The position numbers were made by a program, and so were the translations under genes. A stretch of DNA of 64,000 nucleotides from Symbiodinium natans (lineage: Eukaryota; Sar; Dinophyceae; Suessiales; Symbiodiniaceae), in assembly GCA_905221605.1 (NCBI GenBank), contig CAJNDS010002377.1, positions 244,501-308,500 of the forward strand. The letters run 5' to 3'. Shown in pieces: positions 30,120-43,019 of this stretch (position 1 is its first letter; each line of letters begins with the position of its first letter). Under the pieces are notes generated by a model. The model was not told the origin of the DNA. It was given only the letters and a program-made list of their open reading frames with translations, and did not search any database.

Positions 30120-32815
30120 CGAGGAGGGACATGGACATAGTCAATCATATCCCGGACTCCCAGTCGACTCCAAGAGGAAATTTGCCCAACTTCTCCAAGC
30201 TAACATGGGGGCCTGGATCGTTGGAATAGTGTATACTGTACTTACAATAATGAACCTTAGTGAAGCTTCTACATTAGACATGCCCCCGTAAACGGATGTG
30301 TTGCTTTAGGGCCCTGTAGACATTCACGCGCAAACCGATTCACATCTCGTCTCTTGTAGCTTGCCAAGCCCTGAAGACTCTCGGAACATGTAGCTTCTTG
30401 ACATATCTTGGACGTGGCAACATAAAGCGACATCCTGATTATCTCCTACGAGTACGAAGCCTAAAAACTGTAGCGACGACCCTGAGCAATGTGATGCACC
30501 CTAAACCTCGAAGTACACCCTGTTCCTGCGCAAACCCTGAGCCTCCTAAAACCTAATACCCAAGCGGCGTGACACATCCTTTGACAGAGGACGTCGGGGC
30601 GGGATGCTGAGGAAAGTGTGATCTTCCACTGTGCGAGGCGTCAAGGAGGAATGCTCCGTTAGAGCCAGGTTGACTGGACAAGACATGCGGGAACCATAGC
30701 GAACCGTAACCGCTGTGAGTGGAAAGCTACCAATCCGCCAAGTATTTCCCGTCCGGGGCCTTCTTGCCCTGTACACGGAAGCCACTGCATGGTTACTAGG
30801 CATTCTTACGGAATCATGGCTTCCTGAAAAAATCTCGGAATCGTGTTATCAGACCTCCCCGATGCATATTCAACACCCCACCTTGAGCAACGCCAGGTTG
30901 GCCTGGTGGCCAGCAACGGCGAATCGACTAGATGTTTATGAAACCTTACTTGTGGTTTCAGCGGTGAGGCGCAAATTAAGAAGCAGCAAAGGATCATCTC
31001 TTCAAAGATGGAATGGCCTAGCTTGCAAATCAAACTCAAGCTTCGTGCCGTTTGCACCACGCCACAACATAATCTTCGAGCGAGTTACAATATCTGATTT
31101 GTAAAGAAGAAGGACTGCAGCTACAAAAGCCGCAAGAGGTTGGGACCAAGCTTCTCAAGCCAAAGGAGGTTTTGGGCCGACAACCCTCAATGAAGGGTCC
31201 CCTCAAGCCCCACCAGAGACGGTCATATACCCGTGACATCCCCAATAGGGAAGAGTAAGGACAACTCCGTTCGAGGACAATCGAAGTAAAATATGACATC
31301 TTGACCACTGATGAAATCTTGCATCTTGAAGTGTTCAACAAGGAGGCAGATGGGATCGGTAGACGATGTTGCTCGGCTTCGAACGATGTAAAGTAACTTC
31401 GGGGCGTCACACGCATTGATCCTGTGAGGAAGGATGTAATGTCTACAATAATGTCTAAGTCTGACACGTACTGCAAACCATGTCTGCTGTTGGTGAAATA
31501 AATTACCCGTAGCGAAAGGCTGCTTTGGTGGATACGGAAAATGCCCAAATCCCCGATTGCACGACACGTACTTGGGAACCGCAAAAATGAGAAGCAATGA
31601 AGGCGGAAGTACTAATTATGTGCAACATGCGGTGCCTGTGAGCCAAGGCACCCGGAGAATGCCTTTGTAATCCGCCAAATGTTTCCCGGGCGTCTCCAAA
31701 AACCCATTCCAAGACAACAACCAATGCTGCCTTTAACTCCACCCCCTGAATCCCCTGAAGCCTGTTGCTCGTCTCGGGTCCTTCTAGGCTGGGCCAACTT
31801 GACGAAGAAAGAATACAACGGTTGACAAAGTGTTTGGTAGTGTGACATGGTGGGGGGCTGTGACATGGTGAGCTCTAAAACGGGGTATCTTAGGGACAAC
31901 GAAAGTGTATGCCAAGAATTTCTATGGGATTGGGCTGTTAATCAAGTTCAAGCTCCGTTTTCTGAGCCCTCGGCCATCAGGCGCTGGGACAAGCGACGCA
32001 CTGTATCGCTGTCGTTGCCGGCCAAAAAAGTGCGCGCGTGCCGGAGCAACCTGTCCTGGGCGAACACAAATTCTGGGGGGCTTTAGGGCGGATTGATCGG
32101 ATGGTAGTTCGGGAGCCCATGATCACAATTCCCATGAACAGACATATGGTCATTACATCAGTGACACGGTAACATATCAACTTGTGGGTGCTGTTCATGA
32201 CTCAATGAGTTCGAATTCAGCAAGCGGCAGTACTTGAATGGCGCAGGTCTCGTATGAGCGCGAATTCAGAGTTAAGTCCCAGGCGTTCTATGGGAGTCCT
32301 GTAGGAGTCCTAGGTCCTAAGGCCCGTCCGCAGAGATATAGAGCTGCTGACATTCTCAACATCCAACTATCTGAGCACTAAAGATATGCTCAAGCAGCTC
32401 TTCCGCTGTGCTGCTCCCGCTACTGCTTTCTGCAACCCAACTCCTGCAAGCCCGGGCGAAGCCAACCCTCCAATGCCGCGATGTGCAACCTAAGCCCAGG
32501 CCAAGGATCTGCATGGCAGACGAGCATGGCCTCGACGTGTTTGCGAATCCCCTATTGTGAAATGAGGACGGTTTGTAAGTATGCAGGAGACCCGAAAAGG
32601 CCACGCAGGTAGTACAAATACTTGTTCAAATCCTCCCACGTTCACTGTTTCAGGTTTTTGCGAGAATTCAGGATGCTTTAAGCCAATGGGCCGTAAGACC
32701 TAAGAACAACCGAGAATTCAATCCCCTTGCTGATGGATCATGTGTCGCAGGGCGGGCACCGGTACGAGTAATACAGGAGCTGGGGGAGCAGCAGAGGGAG
32801 TTGGCGTCGTAGTAG
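30120..32815. other. Spacer without supportable genes
   Basis: Both strands were scanned. Open frames up to about 180 codons occur but show no domain pattern and have overlapping open frames in other phases. Confidence 0.4.
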
Positions 32816-32828
32816 GAGGTAGTGGCGG

Positions 32829-32831
32829 TGC

Positions 32832-32891
<60 letters not shown>

Positions 32892-32892
32892 G
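32829..32892 (+). repeat. (TAG)n microsatellite
   Basis: About 21 AGT/TAG units, preceded by a related GTAGTAGGAGGTAGTGG stretch. Confidence 0.95.
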
Positions 32893-35675
32893 AGGAGAAG
32901 AGTCAAGCGGGCCTGCCAAGATCTAGACCGTAGCTACGTAGTAGCGGAATTGGAATTGATGGCTGAAGGCACCGGAATTCAGGGTTAAAGAGGTTTTGGG
33001 CATTGTAGTTTGAGGCTTGAGGCTGCAGAGCTTTTCGGCCCTACGGTACTTAGCACCCATCAATATGACGAGGACATCGTCACCTTCACGTATCACCCAG
33101 ATGACGTGCACTTCGCCACCATCGACATGATTACCACATAGTCACCTTCATGCATCCCCTCTCATGACGTCCACTTCACTCCGCCACCATCTACATGACC
33201 ACCACATCGCCACACTCATGCATGAGTAAAGAAATGTTGCTCGGATGAGGCGACGCATACGGTATGCGATGGGGAGCAACCTCTCGCGAAATGCATGCAG
33301 TCAGTATGGACCAAACGTAGGTGTCGCTTCCCAATCCCCTTGTGGGTGATACGATTGGAGGTAGTGCAGATCTTGCTTCCTTGAGGTGATACAGGGACTT
33401 GCTGTGGATTCCAAATACAGACTCTAACTCTCTTTTCGGCATCGGCATCGAAAATTCCTACCCCCAAAACCGACATCCTTATTGAAGAGCCCATGCTATG
33501 CATGCAAAACACAATTCGACTATTCAGCAGATGCTGCAAAGGAGCCGAGTCCGAGTCCATTGTCCTGGATACAAGTCAAGCGGGAATGGGTAGTGTTTAC
33601 CGGTGGATCGGGAAACTACCATTTCGAAGTTCATGCCCTATGGTTGTGTGTCTCAGACCTGAAGCTACACTGAGGTGGCAGTTCGAACCTTAAACCTACA
33701 ACCCGAAACCCAAAAACCCACATCTTAAATCCCAAACCTAAGGATTTAGCGCCTTTCAGCGACTCTAACAGCCCGACGCTCGGGTAAAGCCGCCTGCTTG
33801 TAGGGCTTAGGGCGAGGGTTTAGGGTGTAGGCTCAAGGTTTATCTGGTTTAGAGCTTATGGCTTAGGGGGCGTAAGGTTCAGTTTTTATACCAGGGTCTG
33901 CACTAGACTTGCTTCGGGCTGCAGCAGGCCTTGGCTCAGCGCGGCAGCAGCGAAAAATGGACGCTTGGTGAGGAGGCGCCGGGTTTAGGGTTTAGGGGAG
34001 GTGCCGATGTTTCTGGGTGTGGTTTCCCGAGGCATTTACCTCTTTTTCGATATAAATTCAGGCTCAGGGTTTCCGGCTTGTTCTCGTTCAAGTCGCTTCA
34101 AACGATTTAAAAAGCCTTATAGCGAATGCATTTCAGACTGACACATGAGGATGAAGATCCATGTTCTCCTGCTTGAGATCGCAAGCTGCGGAAAGTGCCC
34201 AGCTGGGAAGCTTGCATAGCTGGGAAGAAACCTCGAAAGGCCCCTACTTTTTGGACCTGCAGCAAATGACAAGCAATGAGGGCTTCCCTGGGCAGATGCT
34301 GGCTACGCATAAATCTGCGTAGTTCTCGAAAAAGGACTCTAATTTAGAAAACTACCCATGTGCCCCTAAGCCCTAAAAGGACACTAGTTTAGAAAACTAC
34401 CCCTGTGCTTCATTGCACCACATATTCATGCGGCTTCTCTTTTTGTTGGACCCTCTTTAGTGTGTTGGCCCCCCCCCCCCCCCCCTGAACAGTTGAGGCG
34501 TGGATGGGAGCCTGATTACACGGCCCCGGGGGCTTATATCATTTCAATAGGGAGGAGTTTAGATAGGTTTAAAAGGGGCAGCGATGCCCGGTTATATTCT
34601 TTAAAGGCGCGCCACGTGGAATTTTCTTACGGCGCCCGGACGGTTTGACTTTAAAGGAGACCCCGCAAATAGTCAGGGGGTCCTGAATAATTTGGCCAAA
34701 TTGACTTTAAAGGGGAGGCCCCTACTAAAGCGGGTCTAACATTATCGTGTTCTTGAAGGTCCTTATTGTGGTTCTACTACCATATCACTCCAAGGTCCTT
34801 TCGGTCCTTGTTATGACCATGCTACAGTACCACTCTAAGTGGGCCCTGTAATTATTCGACATGTCCTAGCTAGAGATGCAACCTTGACTCGCATCGGAGA
34901 CCCAAGTTGTAGAGCAACTTCCCACTTTTTTGCCAGTCATCCGGAGCCCAAAGGGGCCCAAAACCCTAGATGAAAGCCCGGGGTGCCCTCGTGCAGAGCA
35001 GCATTCGTGAACTGCGGTCGTTTTGGCAGCAGCGCGGGGCCCTTGTTGTGTGCCCTAATCACCACGCACCACCATGGGGCAGGCTCACAGATCGGGTGCC
35101 GTGACCAATTCGCAACCTCTTGGCACCGGCATGGCCAGGACGGGGACGGAAGGAAACACTCCTCCGGTCTTGTGTGCTTGGAGAGCCTAATTTAGGATTT
35201 CGGGTCAGGGGCCAAGCGAAGGAGCACGGAAGGATCCTCTTTCATCTTCGTTTGCCACAGATGTCCAAGAGGGAGGAGCACCGATGTTCGGGAGCTATCT
35301 CACCCACGAAGGTAGTACATCCCGGGGCCCCATTCCAGGCTTCAGGCCTTTCAGGGCAGTTTGCAAACCCTTGCTCCTTGGGAAGTGAGGAAACAACTGC
35401 ACCAGCAGCAGCCCTGGCAGCTCAGCCGAGGGTTCGCACGACAGGCTTGCTGTTGGCGCCTCGGATGATGGGTTTAAGATGGTGTAAGGGTTCAGGCCGT
35501 CGAGTTTTTGGGTTGGGAGCTTTAGTGGTTCGGGCCTCCTGTGGATGTCTGTAAGGTCCAGATTTCCAGTCCAAGATACATTCTCCGCGGATTCGCGGTT
35601 GCCGATTCGGATACACGTGGCCTCGTGAATGCAATGCGCTAGGATGTTATCGTGTCGTTTCCCGGATCGCGTGGT
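32893..35675. other. Spacer with small repeats
   Basis: At 33063-33190 an about 63-bp unit (CGTCACCTTCA...GATGACGTGCACTTCGCCAC) is duplicated. At 34335-34410 a 46-bp unit with TTAGAAAACTACCC is duplicated. A poly-C run lies at 34470-34486. No supportable gene. Confidence 0.4.
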
Positions 35676-35840
35676 TTCCTGAATCACGATCTCGTATGGT
35701 TTCCTGAATCACGTGGCTTCCTGAACCGCAGTTTCCTGAACCGCGTGAAAACAGTTTCCTGAATCGCTTGGTTTCCTGAATCCTGGTTTCTGAATCGTGT
35801 AATTTATCGGTTTCCTGAACTGGTTTCCTGAATCGCGGCC
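35676..35840 (+). repeat. Nine-copy interspersed GTTTCCTGAATC motif
   Basis: GTTTCCTGAAYC and close variants occur about every 11-22 bp across 165 bp. Spacing is irregular, so this is not a simple tandem array. The reverse complement GATTCAGGAAAC reads as a short binding-site-like word. Confidence 0.8.
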
Positions 35841-36654
35841 AATTCTGAAGCGCATGGCACAGGGGGCGCTGGCGATCTTAGGTGGGGTGGGGGGGGGGGG
35901 AGGCCGGCTCGAAACACCTTTGGTCAAACGCAGCAGTCTACCCAACCTATGATCACAGAAGCGTGGCACTTCAGTGCAGTACAATGACCATACAGCTGGC
36001 TTTACCAGGTAGAATGCTGTGCCATGTGTGCACTGTATGCTTACCGACTCTGCCACTGAAGTGCAAGTCAAAACCAAGTAACCAAGCACAGCAGAGGGTT
36101 GCATCCCGGCACAGAAAACCCCAAGCTGTAAGCCCGAAAACTCCCAGCCCCTCAACCTTCCCCAAAACACAAAGCCTGCACGCGGCCGCAGAGGCCAGTG
36201 CGCTGCCGCCTGAGTCAGAACACCCCCCCAGGCTAAGTCTGAAGAGTTTCGCTTTGATCATGATTGCGTTTAAGGCCTGTTTGCGCAGCAGCTGTCCAGC
36301 AGCTGTGTAGGCTGCTTGTCTCCTCACCACAGGCTACACCCTAAACCCTACACCCCTAAACCCTAAACCCTAAGATCCACACGGGTGGACATGTTTTGGA
36401 CTTATTTTTTCTTTTGCCTTTTTTTTGGCTGGTTCTCTATATCTGCATAGAGAAGCCTCTACGTTTCCCCTCATGACATCACGATGTGGGGTTCGTGTTT
36501 GTTTGGGCTTGATGCCCTCGGCTTGAAAGCAGGGCTTTGGTTTTCGGGAGGAAGCGGAGCCGAGCCCGCCGAGCCCTCTTGAATCATCGAACCTGGGCTC
36601 AGGGCTTCCGCTGAGGTCTCGGAAGCTTGGTGCAGCCTATATCAGCCTATGGAG
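35841..36654. other. Spacer
   Basis: A poly-G run (35887-35901) and a telomere-like CCCTAAA tract (36337-36372). No supportable gene. Confidence 0.4.
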
Positions 36655-37345
36655 GGTCCGGGGTTAAGGTATGCAATAGAGGATCTTGGGCATGCGGCGC
36701 TTGTGACTTGACAAGCTCCCCTCGGCACATCAGGCGGAGCTTCTCGCCGGCAGTAGCAACCCTGAATCCCTGAAAGCCATGACAAAGAATCAGTCATGGT
36801 TCAGACTTGTCTGGAGCCCTCAGCCCTAAAGGGCTCTAAACCTCAAGCCTCAAACCCCGACTCCCAGAACTACCCTCAACACTGAGATCCCTAGATGCGG
36901 CCATCTCTTGCTTGTGGCGAAGCACGGCACCGGTAGGGCGGATCCTACCTGTCCACCGGGGCTTGGCTTAGAAGATGTAGAACTTCCAGCCTGATGCCCC
37001 CGTTGCAGGCGCTTTCTAGATATCCGGGGGCCTGAACCTTCCGGGGCCCCTGCCTCTAGGGTTTAGGGTGCTCCCTCGCCCGAAGTTGCATGTGACACTC
37101 CAGCCTCTTGTTGAGGTCCACCTTCCAGGCGCTGTCGGGCAGGCCAGCAATCCACACCTGCAATGCTTTCGGCCTTCCTGCCCGCTTTGCACTCACTTTT
37201 GGGCTGCACTGAAGCTGTAGCGGGTGGGGAGCCTCAACCCTAAACCCGAACCCAAGGCGCCGTGTTGTCATTGCTTAAGGAGGCCAGTAGCCGTGGCCAT
37301 GCCAAAGCTCTTCGTCATGCGTCTCCTGAGCCACGGCAATCATCC
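36655..37345. repeat. Segmental duplication pair A, copy 1 (RRM-like exon segment)
   Basis: The segment resembles 43020-43800 in order and orientation: GGGCATGC..., CTCAAGCCTCAAACCCCGAC, the exon below, and the region around GTTGTCATTG. Both copies have a TTTAGGG fragment before and a CCCTAAA fragment after the exon. Confidence 0.8.
37075..37157 (-). CDS. RRM-like exon, copy 1
   Basis: After the acceptor GCATTGCAG the minus strand reads VWIAGLPDSAWKVDLNKRLE then CHMQL. This has the beta-1/alpha-1 pattern of an RNA-recognition motif (V-W-I-x-G-L-P ... W/L-x-x-x-L). A second piece reading SACNGGIRLEVLHLL near 36970-37015 could be the end of the fold. The copy at 43545-43632 differs only by conservative changes, which supports coding. 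The donor is uncertain, perhaps GC at 37080. RRM identity is inference. Confidence 0.5.
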
Positions 37346-37838
37346 TGGGCCTGGACTGCTACATCGCCAACACCACCACTACGACAACTCCCGCGAGAGT
37401 ATTTGCTACGGCAGTTGTCAGCGCCTTGCGCACCTTGCTGCAAGTCTTGCTCTGGACAGCATCACGCCTCACAGGCCAAAGGGCTTTTTTTTTGTGCTGG
37501 ACTCCCCAGCGGCCCTTTTGGTATCATGTCGTCCCATGACAAGGTTGGCTTGCAAAATTGTGAAACGCTGATATGCTTGGAGATTGGTTAGTTTGCATCA
37601 GACCACGTACCAAGTCGCTAGCTGCCCGCTTGCCTGCGCAGAAGCTCTGTTTGCCGCAGTCCTTTCTTCGATGCTCTTCAGGGCCTCCGACCAGGTCATG
37701 GGGCCATGAGCTGCTCGAAACCTTCGGCCTCAAACCATCCCCCACCCACATTTCAGAGTTGGGCTTCAGGGCTTTTACGGCAAAGCAGGTGGACACGCCG
37801 AAAAAAAAGCAGACTCCTGTCTGGTGGATGGTCCGGGC
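37346..37838. other. Region downstream of the LRR gene
   Basis: The minus strand stays open past the last LRR exon to 37524, but the peptide (WVGDGLRPKVSSSSW...) could be intron read-through. A GCCCGG...AAAG segment after 37839 resembles the LRR-gene introns. Confidence 0.3.
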
Positions 37839-39395
37839 CTTTTCACCCTCAGCACCGAATTCATAGGCGCCACGCAGGTCGGTCAGGGCCATAAAGAAGG
37901 CGATCTTGGTGACGGTGCTGTTTGTCTCCAGCGCTCGTGCAAGTGCCTGTAGGGCAAGGGATCACACACCAGAATGGAGACTCCTGTCTGGCTGCACAGG
38001 GCCTGTGCACCCTCGGCGCCAACCGTATACCAATCAAGGGTGACCGTGGTGACAGCGCTGTTCTTGCCCAGGGCTCTTGCGAGTGCCTGCAGAGCAAGGG
38101 ACCACACGCCACGATGAAAACTCCTGTCTGGCTGCACCAGGCCTGCCCGCCGTCAACACCGATCGTATTGAAACTAAGGTCGATTGTGGTGACGGTGCTA
38201 TTCTTCTCAAGCGCTCTCGCTATTGCCTGTCGGGCAAGGGACCACACGCTTGAATGGAGACTCTGCTGCACCGGGCCTGCACACCGTCAACACCGATCTG
38301 ATTGCCAGAAAAGCTGATCGTGGTGATGGTGCTGTTCTGCTCAAGCGCTCTTGCTAGTGCCTGCAAACACGAGATCACACTACGAAAACATATTCTGTGA
38401 ACTCAGGTTGTTGGGGGTAACCCGCTAGTATCACCAGTCATTTTTCCGTATGCTTCTTTTTCAAGGGTGTGTGTTTTGGGTTAAGGGCTTACGCGGGCTC
38501 CAGGAGTCTTAAAGAGCCAGAGCCCGGAGAATCCAGGAAGCTAAGCCCGGCCAGTTCCATGTAGAGCCGTATTGAGGCCCCAAACAAATCTCATGATAGG
38601 TAGCCCACGGCCAGCCCGACTCACTTTACCAAATTTGTTGCGTCGCCCTCTATAATACACAGGCTCGACAAGGGGGGGGGGGTCCTTAGCAAGGCAGGAA
38701 AGCTTCAGGCCTTAAGGTCCCAAAGGCTGAGGGACTTGGGCGAGGCGGATGGTTCCCCTTCCCCCCAAATTTTTTTAGGGGGGCGGGGTCCCACGCCATG
38801 TTTTTATAGGGTCCAAATTTGTTGGCGGGGGGGTTCCCTCATTAAAGACAGTGCAACATTAGAATGGAGACTCCTGTCTGGCTTCACCGGGCCTGTGCAC
38901 CTTCATCACCGATCTGATTGCCACCAAGGTCGATCGTGGTCATGGTGCTATTCTTCTCAAGAGCTCTCGCGAGTGCCTGCATGCAAAGGGATCACACGCC
39001 AGAAAAGAGACTCCTGTCTGGCTGCACTGGGCCTGCGCACCCTCATGACCGATCGTATTGAAAGCGAGGTCGATCTTCGTGACAGTGCTATTCGTCTCCA
39101 GCGCTCTTGCGAGTGCCTGCGGGGCAAGGGATCACACGCCGCAATGGGAAACTCCTGTCGGCTGCACCGGGCCTGCGCACCGTCATCACCGATCTTGTTG
39201 CCATTAAGGAGGATCGTGGTGACGGTGCTATTCGTCTCCAGCGCTCTTGCTAGTGCCTACAGGGTACAAGATCACACGCTAGATGGAGACTTCTGTGTGG
39301 CTGGACCGGGCCTGCGCACCGTCAACACCGATCTGATTGCCAGAAAGGCTGATCGTGGTAATGCTGTCATTCTTCTCAAGAGATCTTGCTAGTGC
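37839..39395 (-). CDS. Ribonuclease-inhibitor-type LRR protein gene, eight one-repeat exons
   Basis: Eight exons, each one LRR, start on the minus strand at 39395, 39256, 39116, 38976, 38360, 38226, 38086 and 37946. Seven are 84 bp (28 codons, exactly one RI-type repeat). A typical unit reads ALARALEKNSTVTTIDLSFN then TIGVDGGQ, with the L-x-x-x-L...L-x-L-x-x-N-x-I-G signature. Between them lie introns of about 56 bp (50 in one) that begin GCCCGGTGCAG, a GC donor after CAG, and end CCCTTGCCCNGCAG. Units are 140 bp apart. A longer intron (38361-38892 or so) separates units 4 and 5. The last exon is 108 bp and diverged (KIAFFMALTDLRGAYEF). RI-type LRRs form curved protein-binding scaffolds. The start and end of the gene were not found; a broken unit near 39420-39490 may be a ninth. 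Confidence 0.8.
38361..38892. other. Expanded intron in the LRR gene
   Basis: It interrupts the 140-bp periodicity and holds a G-run (38674-38683), a C-run and AT-rich patches. No terminal repeats were recognised. Confidence 0.5.
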
Positions 39396-42002
39396 CTGCA
39401 GGGCAAGGGATCACACGCTAGAATGGAGACCCCTGTCTGGCGGCAACGGTCCTATGCACCCCCCCTCGGCACCGAGCAACGGTCCCTTGATTCATGCCCT
39501 GCATTGTGAGGGTATGCAGTTCCTCAACTCTGGCGTTCAGTTTTGATGTGTCGGCATTGCTGCAGTTCCTCAACATCGAGAAGTGCCCTTCAGGAGTTGA
39601 AGCGTTCCACGAGGTTGTGTCCTATTTGGTTGCCGTATTTCCCGAATCTCACCACAACAAGATTCGTTCGTTCAGAGTCATGGTGCAGTTCAGTTCAGGC
39701 TCCGGAAGGTTTAGGGGTTTTATAGAGGAGCCCTCTATGACTTGAACGGCTTAAACGCCTACACACCTGAACCCTAAACTTTACCCCCCCCCCCCCCCCC
39801 CCCCCCGAAACCATCATTCTCTGAGGCAAACTAAGACACGGCAGGCCTCGGCCACTGCTACCTTCGAACTCTCTGCGGGCTCCTGGCAGTCTGGGGCTTC
39901 TTGTCGCATCCTCTTAAAGACCCTGAAATGGATGCTGCAAATGCAAATACCTTCCATATACAATCCGCATAAGGGAATCTCTGCTTAAGCGGAAATCTTC
40001 GAGGACAAGCTTGCGCAACTTCACGCAGCATGCGCCTGCTTGTGCCCCTCTGAGGAGCATCGCTGCTTCTGGGTGAGATACTGTGAGATTCCCGTGCCGC
40101 ATGGCGCACAACAGCCCATGGCCTCAATAGTTCTACTATGTTCTACTCTGAATTCCAGGTTGGGGAGGCCGTGCAACTGAGCGGCCTGAGGGGCCTGTGC
40201 CGCAATGGGAATTTCACTACTTGAATGCAGGGTGGGATCGACAATTGTCTTGGAAGCCAGTCTTTTGATGTGTCACACCATATATCCGCGAGATCTTGTC
40301 AAGAGGAACAATTGACGGTTCATAGGCCTGCAATAAGAACGGTTGCAAAGTCATGCTAATTTGTACACACTGACAAGCTGAAGCAAACATGTGCGGGGCT
40401 TCTCCTTGGGCATCGCATTGCCAACACACGCAACTCCCACGCAAATTGCGCCACCGTACACTCAGGATAGCACTCTGTCAGGGCAGAGAGTGCTCAATCA
40501 GGGTTGAGGGTAGACTCTTCGCAGCTTGTGCTGCACGAAGCAGAAGCCATTCCAAAAACAACGACGACCTCGCTTTGAGGCTCCCCAATGCACCCGTCGG
40601 CATGCTGTAAACTGTAAACCCTATAAACCCTCTCGGCCCTAAACCCTCCCTATAGACTCCAATCCGAGCACTCCGACGCCCCAAGCTTGAAATTCACAGC
40701 CAAACCCCTCGCAATCCAAAACAATCAAACAATCCCGAATCTTGCCTCAAGCGCCCGAGTCTTGCTTGAATATCGATATATACAGAAGCCTTGCCATGCC
40801 CGCAGAAGTCTGACCATGGTGCGGCAAGTTGAGTCAAACAAAGACAGTCAGGTTCATCCCGCAAGCCCCAAACCTGCGTCTCAGTCAAAGCCCTGTTTTG
40901 GCTGAGCAGAATGTGACCAGTGGCAGAGAGGCCTTCTTCGGCACCCGCCTTGTTGCTGGGATCACTACCTGCCCTGCAGCACTTGTCGGAGCCATTACAA
41001 TAGCAGTGCTAGTGGTGGCGGTAGCGGTAGTGGTGCTGGTGGTGGTAGTCGTAGTAGTCGTAGTAATCGGTAGCAGTAGCAGAAGCAGTAGCGTAGTATT
41101 AGTAGTAGAAGAAGAACCCATCGTTACATCGTATCCTACTGCACGCCAGACCATAGGCTTTCTGCAACATTCAAAGTCAGAGCTGCAAGAATGCCCAGAT
41201 ATTTCTGGGAGCAACTAGTTGCGGTCCATGTATGTCACGGACGCCCAATTCTCCAGCAGATGCCGGTTGGAATTGGGAAGCAGGCTCTTGATTACGGGCC
41301 AGAACATGCCTACACATGGGTTTAGGGTTTAGGTATGAAGCTCGAAATGCAAGCCTTGCAGGCTTTGACAGCGTCGAACCTTCCGCTTCCCAAGCCCTTG
41401 GTGCAGCATTGCACCTTCAGCCCACGCAAGCCTCATCCAAGGTTGCAGGGCGTAGTTCCCAAAGACGTACCGCGAGAGCGCTGGACGATAGTATACCCTC
41501 TGAATCAAATATACAAGCAATCTGCTACAGTACACTTACCTTTCGAAGGTCAAATTGCGCCCATTTGCACTAGACAACATAATGTCGCAACACAGTTTTG
41601 TGGGACTATGTAGATGCCTGCTCTTGATGACCCATGACCGGTAGGAAAGCCAAGAAGACCTAGACCCCCCAAAGCATCCAACGAAAGCACCCCCGACGGT
41701 TCAAACCAGCCCAGCCTGGCTAGCACACACCCTGCACCTGCACGATTGTTGAGATTAAGCCGATTAAGGTCCATTTATACTTTCTGGACTTGCGGTTAAG
41801 GTTGAAGTCAGGAGATCCGAGAGCTCTCTCAAGCGTCTCGCTTCATGTTCCACCCCTCGTCTGCGGGCACAAAGGCCCGTCTTCAAACTTCATGCACATG
41901 GGAAACAGACATCCGAACAGGCGCTAGCCTTGACAATCTTGCTTCCGAAAGCGGCTCGCGATGACGACATGAAAGCAAGCGATTGTGGGAGAAAAACCTT
42001 CT
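39396..42002. other. Long spacer with simple repeats
   Basis: A poly-C run (39783-39806), GTA/GTAGTN triplets (41035-41110) and a CCTATAAACCC/CCCTAAACC fragment near 40620. A peptide reading RYVFGNYALQPWMRLAWAEG on the minus strand (about 41343-41500) could be an exon but has no confirmed splice sites. Confidence 0.35.
40681..40845. repeat. Dispersed repeat, copy 2
   Basis: Partner of 23667-23827, same orientation. Confidence 0.85.
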
Positions 42003-42340
42003 TCTTCGAAATCCACTTGCAGCGGTTGCTGGTGGCTTCGTCTCTTGGGTGGTCTGGGGGTTGCTGAGGTCTCCCCCACTGCGCGCGTCAGCTTACTTTA
42101 AGGCTTCACCTTGCTTCGCAAACAACAACACAAAACGCAGAGGTACGCTGTTTCAGGACACTTGAAGCCTCTTCGTCAATGTGTGTGTGTGTGTGTGTGT
42201 GTCTGCACAGGGGCGTCTTTGCTTCGTTTTGTTGTTGGCAAAAAGGTCGAGAGTATAGTAAGCTGAAGTTCGCAGTCTTGGAGACCACCCAAGAGACGAA
42301 GCCACCAGCAACCACTGCTTGTGGATTTCGAAAAATATTT
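42003..42340. repeat. Foldback (inverted duplication) with a (TG)n centre
   Basis: Left arm 42003-42165 and right arm 42203-42340 are reverse complements with good similarity. The core GGTTGCTGGTGGCTTCGTCT and then CTTGGGTGGTCT is identical, and TCGAAATCCAC, GTCAGCTTACT and the CAACAACAMAACG region also match. A (TG)11 run lies between them. Both arms carry the same peptide in opposite strands (AVAGGFVSWVV), so a once-coding fragment may have been duplicated in inverted form. Confidence 0.8.
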
Positions 42341-43019
42341 AATGCAACGCTTTTCCTAAGCTAGTCAGTGCAGTTGAACAATAGGTCTGACCACCACCTG
42401 GAACACACCTCAGGCTTAGGTATCGCGACTTGCAGGATTCAAGGCATTTCTATCATGATCTTGGGAAGGTTCTGCCTTGCTATGTGGGCAAACTGTGGGG
42501 GCTTCACGCCCCAAAACGATCGAAGCCGGAGATGCCGACGACACCGACTATCCGCACGCAACCATTTGAATTTGCACATCTTCACCGGATGTCTGTTGCC
42601 CAGCCAGGCTCAATAGGCCTTGCCCCACGTGTCGAGTTGCAAGATGTAGCCTGAAACAGCTTAGGGCTTCAAGCTTAGGGTCTCGGGTTTAGGGTGCTGC
42701 CACCGCCTCGGTAGCTGCTCCTGCTGCTTCTGTGACAAGGAATCAGGGGCTTCTTCGGGCTGCAACAACTACGACACCGAGGGCCCCACACGGAATGCTA
42801 AGCCCCGAAACATCCGCATCGCCCCGACCCCACAGCCTAAGCTCTCCGAGGCAAAAGCCCCCCCACCTTCGAAATTGGAGCCCTGAAGGCTGCAGATTGC
42901 GTTCTGCTGGTCCTTCCCGCGGGAATTGGGAGGTTTCAGGGGGCCTGGCGTCAAGGATGTCAAGGATGGTCAAGGTTCGAGGGTCTTAGCTTCATTCGGT
43001 TTAACAGCAGGGCGCTTGT
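42341..43019. other. Spacer
   Basis: Telomere-like fragments at 42665-42700. No supportable gene. Confidence 0.4.

Noticed and set aside
41343-41500. Pumilio-like exon (VFGNYALQ)
   Set aside because: A single short resemblance, with no confirmed splice sites or second repeat.
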